This document shows, one piece after another, positions 34,076 through 42,742 of a stretch of DNA of 64,000 bases. How positions within the stretch are numbered: position 1 is the stretch's first letter; each line of letters opens with the position of its first letter. Under the pieces are notes generated by a model. It saw only the letters and a program-made list of their open reading frames with translations. It was not told where the DNA came from and ran no database searches. This stretch comes from Cellvibrionaceae bacterium. GTDB taxonomy: Bacteria; Pseudomonadota; Gammaproteobacteria; Pseudomonadales; Cellvibrionaceae. A program made the translations under genes and the position numbers. Location: contig JAGKWU010000003.1 in assembly GCA_021151695.1 (NCBI GenBank), positions 62,001-126,000 of the forward strand, written 5' to 3'.

Positions 34076-35620
34076 ATGAATAAACCCGTCAAAAAAATTA
34101 TTGTTGTCGGCGGCGGCACCGCTGGTTGGCTCACTGCCGGGCGCATCGCTGCATTTCATAAAGATGCGATAGAAGTTACCCTGATTGAATCGCCCAATAT
34201 TCCCATCATAGGTGTAGGTGAAGGCACTTGGCCCACCATGCGCAATACGCTGATCCAGCTGGGCATTTCCGAAACCGATTTTATCCGCGAATGCGATGCA
34301 GCTTTTAAACAGGGCGCTAAATTTGCGCGCTGGGTCGACGGTTCCGAAACAGACTTTTATTATCACCCACTGATGTTGCCGCAGGGCTTCGGCAAAATAA
34401 ACCTTGCACCTTATTGGCAAACTTACCGGGATTCACGTCTGGCCAATAAATCCTTTTCCGATGCAGTTTGTTTTCAGGAGGCTGTCTGCGAACAGGGCCT
34501 GGCCCCCAAACTGATCACCACGGTCGAGTTCGATTCAGTCGCCAACTATGCCTACCATCTCAACGCCGGAAAATTTTCTACTTTCTTGCAAAAGCATTGC
34601 TGCAGCAAACTTGGCGTCAAACATGTACTCGCCGATGTCACCAAGGTAAATGCAGCCGAAAACGGCGACATTCTCTCGGTGACGACCGAACAAGCCGGCG
34701 ATATAGAGGGCGATCTGTTTGTGGATTGCACCGGCTTTTCTTCGCTGCTGCTCGGCAAACACTACCAAGTGCCGTTCAAACCATGCAACGATGTTTTGTT
34801 TATTGATACAGCCCTCGCTGTGCAAATTCCCTACGAGACGGAAGATGCACCCATTGCATCCCACACAATTTCTACCGCACAGGATGCCGGTTGGATTTGG
34901 GATATAGGTTTAATCCACAGACGTGGCATCGGCCATGTTTACGCGAGCCAATACACCAGCGAAGAGCAAGCATTGCAGCGCCTGCGCGATTACGTCGGCC
35001 CCAAAATGGAACAGGCCAGTGTTCGAAAAATTCCTATCACCTCAGGTTATCGCGAAAAATTCTGGCAGAATAATTGTGTAGCAGTAGGTTTGTCGGCGGG
35101 ATTTTTAGAGCCGTTGGAAGCCTCTGCTATTGTGCTGGTGGAACTGTCCGCGACCATGATTGCCGAGCAACTGCCCGCCTGTCGCGATGTGATGGATATA
35201 GTGGCGAAACGCTTTAACCAGACATTCACTTACCGTTGGGAGCGCATTGTCGATTTTCTCAAGCTGCATTACATTTTGAGCAAGCGCACAGACAATGAAT
35301 TCTGGATTCACAATCGTGCCCCTGAAACAATTCCCGAAAGCTTGCAGGAATTAATGCAGCTGTGGCGCTACCATTCGCCCGGCGATCAGGATTTCACCAG
35401 CAACAACGAAGTCTTCCCGGCGGCCAGTTATCAATATGTGCTTTATGGCATGGGCTTTGAAACTCATTACGGGCCTGTGTCGCAACCTTTATTTGATGAG
35501 GCATCTGCCGCCGAGCAATTTCGTCGCAACCAAAAAAATATTGCGCAGGCCACCGGTAGCCTGCCGAGCAATCGTGAGCTACTGAATAAAATTCACCAAT
35601 ACGGTTTGCAAACCATTTAA
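34076..35620 (+). CDS. Flavin-dependent halogenase-family protein 3
   Basis: 514 aa, homologous to the two copies at 8.6-11.6 kb. GGGTAGW at residues 12-18, AAFKQGAKF near residue 82, GFLEPLEASA near residue 343. The WxWxIP site reads WIWDIG, without proline. It starts the unit halogenase-SapC-DUF6445 and lies 100 bp after the receptor terminator. The repeated pairing with a TonB receptor suggests it acts on, or in response to, the imported compound (inference). Substrate unknown. Confidence 0.8.
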   Translation: MNKPVKKIIVVGGGTAGWLTAGRIAAFHKDAIEVTLIESPNIPIIGVGEGTWPTMRNTLIQLGISETDFIRECDAAFKQGAKFARWVDGSETDFYYHPLMLPQGFGKINLAPYWQTYRDSRLANKSFSDAVCFQEAVCEQGLAPKLITTVEFDSVANYAYHLNAGKFSTFLQKHCCSKLGVKHVLADVTKVNAAENGDILSVTTEQAGDIEGDLFVDCTGFSSLLLGKHYQVPFKPCNDVLFIDTALAVQIPYETEDAPIASHTISTAQDAGWIWDIGLIHRRGIGHVYASQYTSEEQALQRLRDYVGPKMEQASVRKIPITSGYREKFWQNNCVAVGLSAGFLEPLEASAIVLVELSATMIAEQLPACRDVMDIVAKRFNQTFTYRWERIVDFLKLHYILSKRTDNEFWIHNRAPETIPESLQELMQLWRYHSPGDQDFTSNNEVFPAASYQYVLYGMGFETHYGPVSQPLFDEASAAEQFRRNQKNIAQATGSLPSNRELLNKIHQYGLQTI

Positions 35621-35645
35621 CACAACAAGAACAGGAAAAACTGCC

Positions 35646-36347
35646 ATGACCAGTTACGTTGCACTGAATAATCAAGTACACAAACATCTCAAAGTGGACA
35701 CCAACCTTATTGATGCGCAAGGTGCCAATGAAAAAATGGTTCCCGTTGTGGTCAGCGAATTTTTGAAACTGGCTGTGCAATATCCTATCGCCTTTACCAA
35801 GAGCGCCGAAACCGGCCAATTTATTTGTGTAGCGGTGCTGGGTTTTGAGGAAAATCTTTTCTGGCAACACAATTATTGGCAAGCCATCTACGTACCACTC
35901 AATATCCAGCGCCAGCCATTTTTCATTGGGCAAGAAAACAATACTCCCATTATTTGTATCAACCCCGACAGCCCGGTGCTGAATCAGAATACCGGCGAGC
36001 CATTATTCAGCGAGGCGGGTGCAGCCAGCGATTACCTCAACCGTATGCAGGAAATATTGGGAGAATTGATCAGGGGTGAAGCGCAAACCAAACAATTTAT
36101 CGAAGCGCTAAACGAACACAAATTGATTATGCCTATGTCCCTTGATATTACTTTCGCAAACCAGACAGAAAAGAAAGTACAGGGGCTCTACACCATCGAC
36201 GAAACCAAGCTGGCAGCCCTGGATAAAGACACGCTTTTTGGTTTGCATCAACGCGGTTATCTGCAAGCCATTTACACCATGATCAGTTCTACCAGCCAGA
36301 TTTACTCATTGATCCAGAAAAAAAACGAGCGCAACGGCCATGAATAA
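35646..36347 (+). CDS. SapC family protein
   Basis: 233 aa, no signal peptide or membrane helix seen. Segments KMVPVVVSEFLKLAVQYPIAFTK in part, AVLGFEENLFW, YVPLNIQRQPFFIG and LYTIDETKLAAL match the SapC family. The name comes from S-layer work in Campylobacter, but no S-layer gene is near. In many Proteobacteria SapC genes sit with Trp-halogenase-family and TonB-receptor genes, as here (recalled, not searched). It overlaps the DUF6445 start by 8 bp and follows the halogenase by 25 bp. Molecular function unknown. Confidence 0.8.
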   Translation: MTSYVALNNQVHKHLKVDTNLIDAQGANEKMVPVVVSEFLKLAVQYPIAFTKSAETGQFICVAVLGFEENLFWQHNYWQAIYVPLNIQRQPFFIGQENNTPIICINPDSPVLNQNTGEPLFSEAGAASDYLNRMQEILGELIRGEAQTKQFIEALNEHKLIMPMSLDITFANQTEKKVQGLYTIDETKLAALDKDTLFGLHQRGYLQAIYTMISSTSQIYSLIQKKNERNGHE

Positions 36348-37062
36348 TGCAGTGCAGGTACCGCAGACCGGCATTAACCCGCAAATGAAAATCAGTGTGC
36401 AAAAAATCGGGCAAGAGCAAAACCCGGTTATTGTCATTGACGATTTTTTTGCACAACCTGAGTTGTTGATCGCCAAGGCCGAGGGCTATCCCGGCTTTAC
36501 CGCAAATGCGTCAGATTTTTATCCCGGTCTGCGGAAAATGATCACGGGTGATTATAGTTTTGAATGCCTGCAAGCCTTAGTGCCCTTGGCCCGCACCCTA
36601 TTTGGTGTTGATAAAACCTTGACGCCACATTCAGATGCCTGCGTCTTTTCACTGGCAACCACACCGCAACACAAACTTCGCCCCATCCAATGCGTACCCC
36701 ATATAGACACGCACCAGCCCAATCATTTTGCGCTGGTGCATTATCTTTGCGACGAGCGCTTCTCAGGCACATCGTTTTATCGCCATCGCGTGACTGGCCA
36801 CGAAACTATCAACAGCGCGCAATTGGAAGATTATTTCAAACTGCTTAAAACCCAGGTGATGAATGGCGAATTGCCGGAATTCAATTACATCAATGGCGAC
36901 ACCCCATTATTCGAGCGAATCGGCAATATCGAACTAAAATTCAACCGCGCCATTCTCTATAAAAGCAACGCACTCCACTCAGGTAACCTCAATGCAGAAA
37001 GCCTGTCCGATGAGCCGCGCCGGGGGCGACTCACCGCAAACTTGTTGATGCGTTTTGCGTAA
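36340..37062 (+). CDS. DUF6445 protein with 2OG-Fe(II)-like residues
   Basis: 240 aa, predicted cytosolic. It begins with a short lead, then VIVIDDFFAQPELL, which resembles the start of prolyl-hydroxylase-like folds. A possible iron triad is visible: His and Asp in VPHIDTH near residue 127, His in ALHSGN near residue 211, and a downstream Arg in RGRLTANLLMRF. The family is of unknown function. It is coupled to sapC by an 8-bp overlap, the third gene of the halogenase unit. The oxygenase reading is an inference from this residue pattern. Confidence 0.65.
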   Translation: MNNAVQVPQTGINPQMKISVQKIGQEQNPVIVIDDFFAQPELLIAKAEGYPGFTANASDFYPGLRKMITGDYSFECLQALVPLARTLFGVDKTLTPHSDACVFSLATTPQHKLRPIQCVPHIDTHQPNHFALVHYLCDERFSGTSFYRHRVTGHETINSAQLEDYFKLLKTQVMNGELPEFNYINGDTPLFERIGNIELKFNRAILYKSNALHSGNLNAESLSDEPRRGRLTANLLMRFA

Positions 37063-37095
37063 CTTATTTTGTGCAAGCTATTTTGTATATGTTAT

Positions 37096-37854
37096 CTACA
37101 AAAACATCCCACCCGAAGCCTCAATCCGCTGACCAGTGATCCAGTTGGAATCACTGGTCAGCAGGCTCGCGATGCTGCCACCGATATCCTCCGCCTCACC
37201 TACACGCCCCATGGCGATTTGCGCCGATAAATATTTACGCAGCTCTTCATCATCGCGCAGATGTCCGCCGCCAAAATCTGTTGCTGTCGCGCCGGGAGCA
37301 AGTACATTCACGCTGATGCCGCGCGCGCCCAATTCTTTTGCCTGGTATTTGGTCAGGGTTTCGATCGCGCCTTTCATAGCCGCATAAGCGGCGTAACCGG
37401 GCGACGTAAAACGTGCGAGGCCGGTGGAAATATTCAAAATGCGACCACCGTCAGCAATTAACGGCAATAATTGTTGTGTTAGAAAAAACACGCCTTTGAA
37501 ATGGATATTCATCAGCTGATCAAACTGCGCCTCTGTGGTTTCAGCAAAGCTCGCCTTAATACCTACACCCGCATTATTCACCAGAATATCCAGTTGTTCG
37601 CGCTGCCAGTCATTACGCAAGAGTCCTTGCAGATCAGCTGCAAAGTGTGTGAAGGACTGACTGTTCGATTGGTCCAGCGGCAATGCGGCGGCTTTTACAC
37701 CAAGCGCCTGCATCTCGCGCACTATAGTTTCTGCTTCAGCCTGCTGCTGGCGATAGGTAATGATCACATCCACGCCTTTACGGGCCAGATTCAAGGCCGC
37801 GCTTTTGCCCAGGCCACGGCTACCGCCGGTAATCAATGCAATTTTGTTGTTCAT
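37096..37854 (-). CDS. SDR-family oxidoreductase
   Basis: 252 aa. Classical short-chain dehydrogenase: NADP-binding ALITGGSRGLGKSAA at residues 6-20, NNAGVG near residue 92, catalytic Ser in ILNISTGLARF, and YAAYAAMKGA with the Tyr-x3-Lys pair near residues 156-160, then VNVLAPGATATDF. FabG-like; substrate unknown. It diverges from a LysR-type regulator 113 bp away, the usual arrangement for a LysR-controlled oxidoreductase. Confidence 0.9.
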   Translation of the reverse strand: MNNKIALITGGSRGLGKSAALNLARKGVDVIITYRQQQAEAETIVREMQALGVKAAALPLDQSNSQSFTHFAADLQGLLRNDWQREQLDILVNNAGVGIKASFAETTEAQFDQLMNIHFKGVFFLTQQLLPLIADGGRILNISTGLARFTSPGYAAYAAMKGAIETLTKYQAKELGARGISVNVLAPGATATDFGGGHLRDDEELRKYLSAQIAMGRVGEAEDIGGSIASLLTSDSNWITGQRIEASGGMFL

Positions 37855-37879
37855 GCTATATCTCCGTCTGGTTGAGTGG

Positions 37880-37953
37880 TTCAGTTGACGGAGCCAGTGT
37901 ATTAATCATGTTAAACTGAATAAACACCCACTATTTGAATGAACTGTTCAGTC
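37880..37953. promoter_or_regulatory. Repeated TTCAGT half-sites in the SDR/lysR divergent region
   Basis: TTCAGTT at 37880, its exact reverse complement AACTGAA at 37914, and TGAACTGTTCA (37940-37950) followed by TTCAGTC at 37947. These lie in the 113-bp gap between the two divergent genes, where a LysR protein would bind. The pattern is visible; the binding is inferred. Confidence 0.4.
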
Positions 37954-37967
37954 ATTTAAAACAATCT

Positions 37968-38906
37968 ATGAACCAACTCAACAATATCCAGATATTCCTG
38001 CGGGTAGCTGAGGTCGCCAGTTTTACAGAGGCTGCCAACAGCCTTGGCTTACCCAAAGCGGCCGTTTCGGTTGCCGTTCAGCAGCTGGAGACGCATCTGG
38101 GGACGCGGTTACTGCATCGCACCACGCGACGGGTGCAGATGACGCAGGATGGCCAGGCGTTTTACGAGCGCGGTCGAGATCTGCTGGCGGACTTTGATGA
38201 ACTGTCCAACCTGTTTAAAGACACGGGCGATCAGGTGCGCGGCCGCCTGCGCGTGGATATGCACAACAGCATCGCGCGCGATGTGGTTGTGCCCAGGTTG
38301 CCGGAGTTTCTCGCACAACATCCTGAGCTGGAAATTGAATTGAGCTGCACCAATCGGCGAGTGGACCTGGTACGCGAAGGTTTTGATTGCGTATTGCGTG
38401 TGGGAAAATTAATGGATTCAAGTTTGGTAGCACGCAAGCTCGGCGATTACCAACTCGCCAACTGCGTATCGCCCGCGTATCTAAGCCAGTACGGCGAGCC
38501 AAAATCACTGGATGATCTGCAACATCACCAACTGATTCACTACGCACCTGTGCTAGGGGCAAAGCCAGATGGCTTCGAATATCTGGATGCACAAGGCCAA
38601 CAGCAGTTCGCTCCCATGAGCGGTCGTCTCACCGTGAATAATGCCGACGCTTACAACGGCGCTTGCCTCGCCGGACTGGGCATCATACAAGCGCCGCGGC
38701 CGGGTGTGCGGCCTTACCTGGAAAGTGGCGAGCTGGTAGAAATCCTGCCTGACCTCCACGCCCAGCCTATGCCAGTTTCCATTGTGTACGCCAACCGCCG
38801 CCATCTACCCAAACGCGTACAGGTTTTTATGACGTGGCTGGCGGAGATTATGAAGCCGCGTTTGGGGCAAACACAAAATAGCAGAATCCTATTCGACCAT
38901 TCATAG
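37968..38906 (+). CDS. LysR-family transcriptional regulator
   Basis: 312 aa from the ATG at 37968; a TTG at 37935 would add 11 residues that do not belong to the fold. Winged helix-turn-helix at residues 1-60 (IFLRVAEVASFTEAANSLGL, AVSVAVQQLETHLGTRLLHR), then the substrate-binding effector domain (RGRLRVDMHNSIARD, DCVLRVGKLMDSSLVARKLG, GLGIIQAPRPGVRPYLESGEL). It belongs to the group that commonly controls divergent SDR or quinone-reductase genes. It probably regulates the SDR gene at 37096. Confidence 0.9.
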   Translation: MNQLNNIQIFLRVAEVASFTEAANSLGLPKAAVSVAVQQLETHLGTRLLHRTTRRVQMTQDGQAFYERGRDLLADFDELSNLFKDTGDQVRGRLRVDMHNSIARDVVVPRLPEFLAQHPELEIELSCTNRRVDLVREGFDCVLRVGKLMDSSLVARKLGDYQLANCVSPAYLSQYGEPKSLDDLQHHQLIHYAPVLGAKPDGFEYLDAQGQQQFAPMSGRLTVNNADAYNGACLAGLGIIQAPRPGVRPYLESGELVEILPDLHAQPMPVSIVYANRRHLPKRVQVFMTWLAEIMKPRLGQTQNSRILFDHS

Positions 38907-38918
38907 CGAGATGTATGT

Positions 38919-39932
38919 ATGGCTGTCGCGAAAAAATTAATTCGGCGCGTGATTAAACTCGCACAACGCTACCACTGGGCCATACCCCTGTTCGGTTTTG
39001 TCACAGGTGTGGCCAGTTTTTTATTGGTAGAGCGCAAGCAGGATCAGTTTGCGCAGCTTATTAGTATATTGATGCTGGGCTGCTGGTTTTGGATTGCAAT
39101 TGAAGAGCTGGTACAAAACCGCATGTCACGCTGGTTCAATATAGAATTGCCACCGGCACTCTTGCGTTACGTATCCCAGCTAGTCCATCAGGAAAGTTTA
39201 TTTTTTGTAGTGCCCTTCTTTTTTATCACCACTGTCTGGAACAGCGGCCAGGCAATATTTACCAGCGTGTTAATTGTCGCTGCGCTCGTTTCTATTACCG
39301 ACCCTGTTTACTACCATTGGCTGGCACCACGTCGTTGGCTGTATTTTATGTTCCATGGCGTGACTTTATTTGCCGCCTTGCTTACTGCGCTGCCATTGCT
39401 ATTTCACCTGCCCACCCCGCAAAGTTATCTCTGGTCATTAGGTGTTGCTGTAGCACTCACCGCACCGGGAATTTTGCGCAGCATTCATCTCGTTTGGTGG
39501 AAGCGCAGTTTAATCACGCTCGCGTTTATCGCCCTCACCAGTATTATCGGATTGCTCGTGCGTCCCTGGATTCCACCAGCCTCGTTGTGGCTGACCAAAG
39601 TGGCGATTACCGACCATATCGACGATGACAGCCGCGCACCGAAACAACAACTCAAGACAGTGACCAGTACGCAATTGCGTGCGGGCATCTATGCCTATAC
39701 ATCCATACACGCACCGCGCGGATTGCACGAACGCATCTATCACCAATGGATTCACAACGGTAAAAAATTCGACAAGATAGCGCTCAATATCAGCGGTGGA
39801 AATGATCAGGGCTACCAAACCTGGACCCACAAAACCAACTTCCCCGTCGACGCCAAAGGCGATTGGCAAATACAGGTAATGACAGAGGCCAATCAGGTGA
39901 TTGGCGTATTGCGGTTTAAGGTGGTGGATTAA
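38919..39932 (+). CDS. DUF5924/DUF2914-type membrane protein
   Basis: 337 aa. Seven or so membrane helices in residues 20-220 (for example HWAIPLFGFVTGVASFLLVE, LFFVVPFFFITTVWNS), then a periplasmic beta domain of about 110 residues with HQWIHNGKKFDKIALNISGG and YQTWTHKTNFPVDAKGDWQI in pieces, like DUF2914. Function unknown. It follows the LysR gene by 12 bp. Starts at 38911, 38915 and 38919 are close together; the last is in this frame. Confidence 0.75.
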   Translation: MAVAKKLIRRVIKLAQRYHWAIPLFGFVTGVASFLLVERKQDQFAQLISILMLGCWFWIAIEELVQNRMSRWFNIELPPALLRYVSQLVHQESLFFVVPFFFITTVWNSGQAIFTSVLIVAALVSITDPVYYHWLAPRRWLYFMFHGVTLFAALLTALPLLFHLPTPQSYLWSLGVAVALTAPGILRSIHLVWWKRSLITLAFIALTSIIGLLVRPWIPPASLWLTKVAITDHIDDDSRAPKQQLKTVTSTQLRAGIYAYTSIHAPRGLHERIYHQWIHNGKKFDKIALNISGGNDQGYQTWTHKTNFPVDAKGDWQIQVMTEANQVIGVLRFKVVD

Positions 39933-40110
39933 TCGGCACTCAAATAAGAACAAACAACTATTGCCTATATTGGCGGGGCAACAGATGGCGGTGAACGGTC
40001 GCGGTATTGGAAATTTCCGATATCAGCGGATGAAAGGAGGCAATCCGCCCTGGATGTGGTAACATGCGCGCCTTTTTTCCACTGGTTATTTTTCGTCCGA
40101 GATAGGCCAT

Positions 40111-40602
40111 ATGAGTAACAAAGTTGCCGTCGTCATGGGTTCCAAGAGTGATTGGGCCACCATGCAAGCTGCCGTTGAAATTCTGCAAAAGCTGGGGGTG
40201 GAGTACCACACTGAGGTGGTTTCCGCCCACCGCACCCCGCAAAAACTCGCTACTTTTGCCGAGGAAGCTGTCAGCAATGGCTTTGGCGTGATTGTGGCCG
40301 GTGCTGGCGGCGCGGCGCATTTGCCGGGCATGATCGCCGCACATACCCGCCTGCCCGTGCTGGGCGTACCGGTACAGAGCAAGGCGCTCAATGGTATGGA
40401 CAGCCTCCTTTCTATAGTACAAATGCCCAAGGGCATTGCCGTTGGCACCCTGGCTATAGGTACTGCTGGTGCATTTAACGCCGGCCTGCTGGCCTGCCAG
40501 ATACTGGCTATCAATAATCCTGAACTGGCCAATCGCATTGAGGATTTCCGTTACACCCAGACGCAAGCTGTACTGGATAATCCCGATCCGAGTGTGGACT
40601 GA
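40111..40602 (+). CDS. purE: 5-(carboxyamino)imidazole ribonucleotide mutase
   Basis: 163 aa, class I PurE. VAVVMGSKSDWATM at residues 5-18, VVSAHRTPQKL with the catalytic His near residue 46, AGAGGAAHLPGMIAAHT near residue 71, and GVPVQSKALNGMDSLLSIVQMP in part. It converts N5-CAIR to CAIR in purine synthesis. purK follows after 123 bp containing GC-rich hairpins. Confidence 0.97.
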   Translation: MSNKVAVVMGSKSDWATMQAAVEILQKLGVEYHTEVVSAHRTPQKLATFAEEAVSNGFGVIVAGAGGAAHLPGMIAAHTRLPVLGVPVQSKALNGMDSLLSIVQMPKGIAVGTLAIGTAGAFNAGLLACQILAINNPELANRIEDFRYTQTQAVLDNPDPSVD

Positions 40603-40615
40603 TAATCCCTCCTAA

Positions 40616-40680
40616 CCTCCCTTGGCTACGCGCCCCGTTAAAAGGGAGGAACTTGACTCCCCCGCTTTAATGAAGGGGGG
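40616..40680. repeat. Two GC-rich hairpins between purE and purK
   Basis: CCTCCCTT (40616-40623) pairs with AAGGGAGG (40642-40649), and CCCCC (40659-40663) with GGGGG (40675-40679), extended by CTT/AAG in the loop. Neither has a T-run. The block CTCCTAACCTCCC...GGGAGGAA has the look of a dispersed intergenic repeat. Confidence 0.5.
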
Positions 40681-40725
40681 CGCTAGAATGAAGTTTTTCC
40701 AGACGTAAATTTTTGTAGGTAGTCG

Positions 40726-41808
40726 ATGAGCAGTAAGCCAATTTGGGTATTAGGTGCTGGCCAACTGGGCGCTATGTTGAAGCATGCCGGCATGCCGCTG
40801 GCGCTGGATGTGCGCCCGGTGGATATCAATGAAAGCAGCGCGCCTGCACTCCAGCCAGATGATCTGGTCACCGCCGAGCGCGAGCAATGGCCGGATACGC
40901 TGGTCACCCACACACTGGCGCAACACCCCCAGTTTGTGAACAAGCCTGTGTTTGGCCGCTTGGCTGATCGCAAAACCCAGAAAGAGCTGATCGACTCCCT
41001 CGGTTTGTCTACTGCGCCCTGGCGCAATGTTGCGGGCGATATCACTGCCAACGAACTGCGCGATCAACTGGGGGAGCGCGTATTGCTCAAGCGTCGCACC
41101 GGCGGTTACGACGGCAAGGGCCAATACTGGCTGCGTGCCGTAGACGACGAAGTACCGGCAGATTGGCAAGGCCTGGCGATTGCCGAGCAAGCTATCCCCT
41201 TTGATGAAGAAGTCTCCCTCGTAGGTGTGCGCAACCGCGCTGGCCAATGCGTGTTCTACCCGCTCACCCTCAATCTGCACCTCAACGGCATCCTCTACGC
41301 GTCCGTTGCGCCTTTGGCCCGTTTGCAGTCGCTGCAGCAACAGGCTGAAACCATGCTCGGCAAGCTGCTTAAAGAGTTGGATTACGTCGGCGTTATGGCC
41401 ATGGAATGCTTCCGTGTGGGCGACAAGCTGATGATCAACGAACTGGCTCCGCGCGTACACAATAGCGGCCACTGGACCCAGGCCGGTGCCAGCATCAGCC
41501 AGTTTGAATACCATCTACGCGCTATCGCCGATATGGCCATCCCCAAAGCCCAGCTGCTGGGCACCAGTGTGATGATCAACCTCATAGGCACCAACTACAA
41601 CGCCAACTGGCTGGGCCTGCCCATGGCGCACACTTACTGGTACGGCAAAGATGTGCTGCCCGGCCGCAAAGTGGGCCATATCAACTTTGTGAGCCAGGAC
41701 ATCAATGAGATAGCGGCGACCCTCGCCCAGCTCAAGCATTTGCTGCCCGAGCTTTACTACAAAGAAGCTATTGAGTGGAGCCTCAAGGCGCTCGAGGCAA
41801 GCCGCTAG
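40726..41808 (+). CDS. purK: 5-(carboxyamino)imidazole ribonucleotide synthase
   Basis: 360 aa, ATP-grasp fold. WVLGAGQLGAMLKHA at residues 4-18, LLKRRTGGYDGKGQYWL near residue 122, EEVSLVGVRN, MAMECFRVGDKLMINELAPRVHNSGHWT in pieces near residue 222. It uses ATP and bicarbonate to make N5-CAIR, the substrate of PurE. Forms an operon with purE; an intrinsic terminator follows 85 bp downstream. Confidence 0.95.
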   Translation: MSSKPIWVLGAGQLGAMLKHAGMPLALDVRPVDINESSAPALQPDDLVTAEREQWPDTLVTHTLAQHPQFVNKPVFGRLADRKTQKELIDSLGLSTAPWRNVAGDITANELRDQLGERVLLKRRTGGYDGKGQYWLRAVDDEVPADWQGLAIAEQAIPFDEEVSLVGVRNRAGQCVFYPLTLNLHLNGILYASVAPLARLQSLQQQAETMLGKLLKELDYVGVMAMECFRVGDKLMINELAPRVHNSGHWTQAGASISQFEYHLRAIADMAIPKAQLLGTSVMINLIGTNYNANWLGLPMAHTYWYGKDVLPGRKVGHINFVSQDINEIAATLAQLKHLLPELYYKEAIEWSLKALEASR

Positions 41809-41893
41809 GCGTTAACGAAGCAAGCCGTTAAAAAGCATTAAGGTAGATTTCCAAGCCTTCGGGATTTCTTTATAGTCCCAACACCAAAGCCGG

Positions 41894-41922
41894 AGCCAAG
41901 GTTCATCACCTTGGCTTTTTTT
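41894..41922 (+). terminator. Terminator of purEK
   Basis: Perfect 9-bp stem AGCCAAGGT / ACCTTGGCT with loop TCATC, followed by six further T residues. Confidence 0.9.
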
Positions 41923-41971
41923 ATTGGATCTTGAGTTGCCCATTCAACAGGACTATTTGCCGGAGCCGCCC

Positions 41972-42658
41972 ATGTACAAGCTGCATATCGCCAATAAAAA
42001 CTACTCATCCTGGTCATTGCGCCCCTGGATACTGCTTAAAACGCTGGACATTCCCTTTGTTGAGATAATCCACCCCTTCCCGGAAACTGGCGCATGGGAT
42101 ATCTACCGGCGCTTTTCGCCCAACGGCAAGGTGCCCTGTCTGGTGGATGCTGAGCGTGTTGTCTGGGATTCGCTGGCGATAGTGGAATACCTTGCCGAAA
42201 GCCATCCGCAAGTTTGGCCCACCGATAAAGATGCCCGAGCCTGGGCGCGCTGCGCCGCCGCCGAAATGCATTCCGGCTTCATGGCGCTACGCAACAACTG
42301 CGGTATGAGCTGCGGGGTTCGCATGAAGCTGAGCGGCATATCACCGGCGCTGCAAAAGGATATCAGCCGTATCGATGAACTCTGGAGCCAAGGATTGGAC
42401 AGGTTCGGTGGCCCCTTTTTGGCAGGCGCTCATTTCAGTGCGGTAGACGCTTTTTTCGCCCCCGTGATCTTCCGGGCCCAAACCTATCAACTGCCGCTTG
42501 GTAGCAAGGCCCAGGGCTATATAGCTCACATGCTGACCCAACCGGCCATGCAGGATTGGTACACCTCTGCCCTGGCCGAAACCTGGCGTGAGCCAGCGCA
42601 CGAACAGGAGGTTCTGGATGCCGGTACACTGGTCGCGGATTTACGCCAAAAGGCCTAA
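41972..42658 (+). CDS. Glutathione S-transferase family protein
   Basis: 228 aa. Thioredoxin-like N-terminal domain: YKLHIANKNYSSWSLRPWILLK at the start (in part), FSPNGKVPCLVDAERVVWDSLAIVEYLAE with the glutathione-binding Pro and Asp-Ser pair near residues 50-68; an all-helical C-terminal domain follows. The Ser of NYSSWS probably activates glutathione. Substrate unknown. The frame opens at a TTG at 41924; the ATG at 41972 starts the fold. Confidence 0.88.
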   Translation: MYKLHIANKNYSSWSLRPWILLKTLDIPFVEIIHPFPETGAWDIYRRFSPNGKVPCLVDAERVVWDSLAIVEYLAESHPQVWPTDKDARAWARCAAAEMHSGFMALRNNCGMSCGVRMKLSGISPALQKDISRIDELWSQGLDRFGGPFLAGAHFSAVDAFFAPVIFRAQTYQLPLGSKAQGYIAHMLTQPAMQDWYTSALAETWREPAHEQEVLDAGTLVADLRQKA

Positions 42659-42742
42659 GCCTCTAGAACCAAGTAAGGGCAACCGCGGCTTTTCTACGCT
42701 AGACTAAATGGCACAGTAATCCGCGAATTCAAGCAGGCTGGC

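Noticed and set aside
37081..37103. TTTTGTA / TACAAAA stem between the DUF6445 and SDR genes as terminator
   Set aside because: A 7-bp A/T-only stem with a 9-nt loop is too weak to claim as a terminator.
40009..40018. Palindrome GGAAATTTCC upstream of purE
   Set aside because: A single 10-bp palindrome without a second copy or known match could be chance.
40750..41514. 254-aa minus-strand frame inside purK
   Set aside because: Antisense shadow of an unmistakable PurK.
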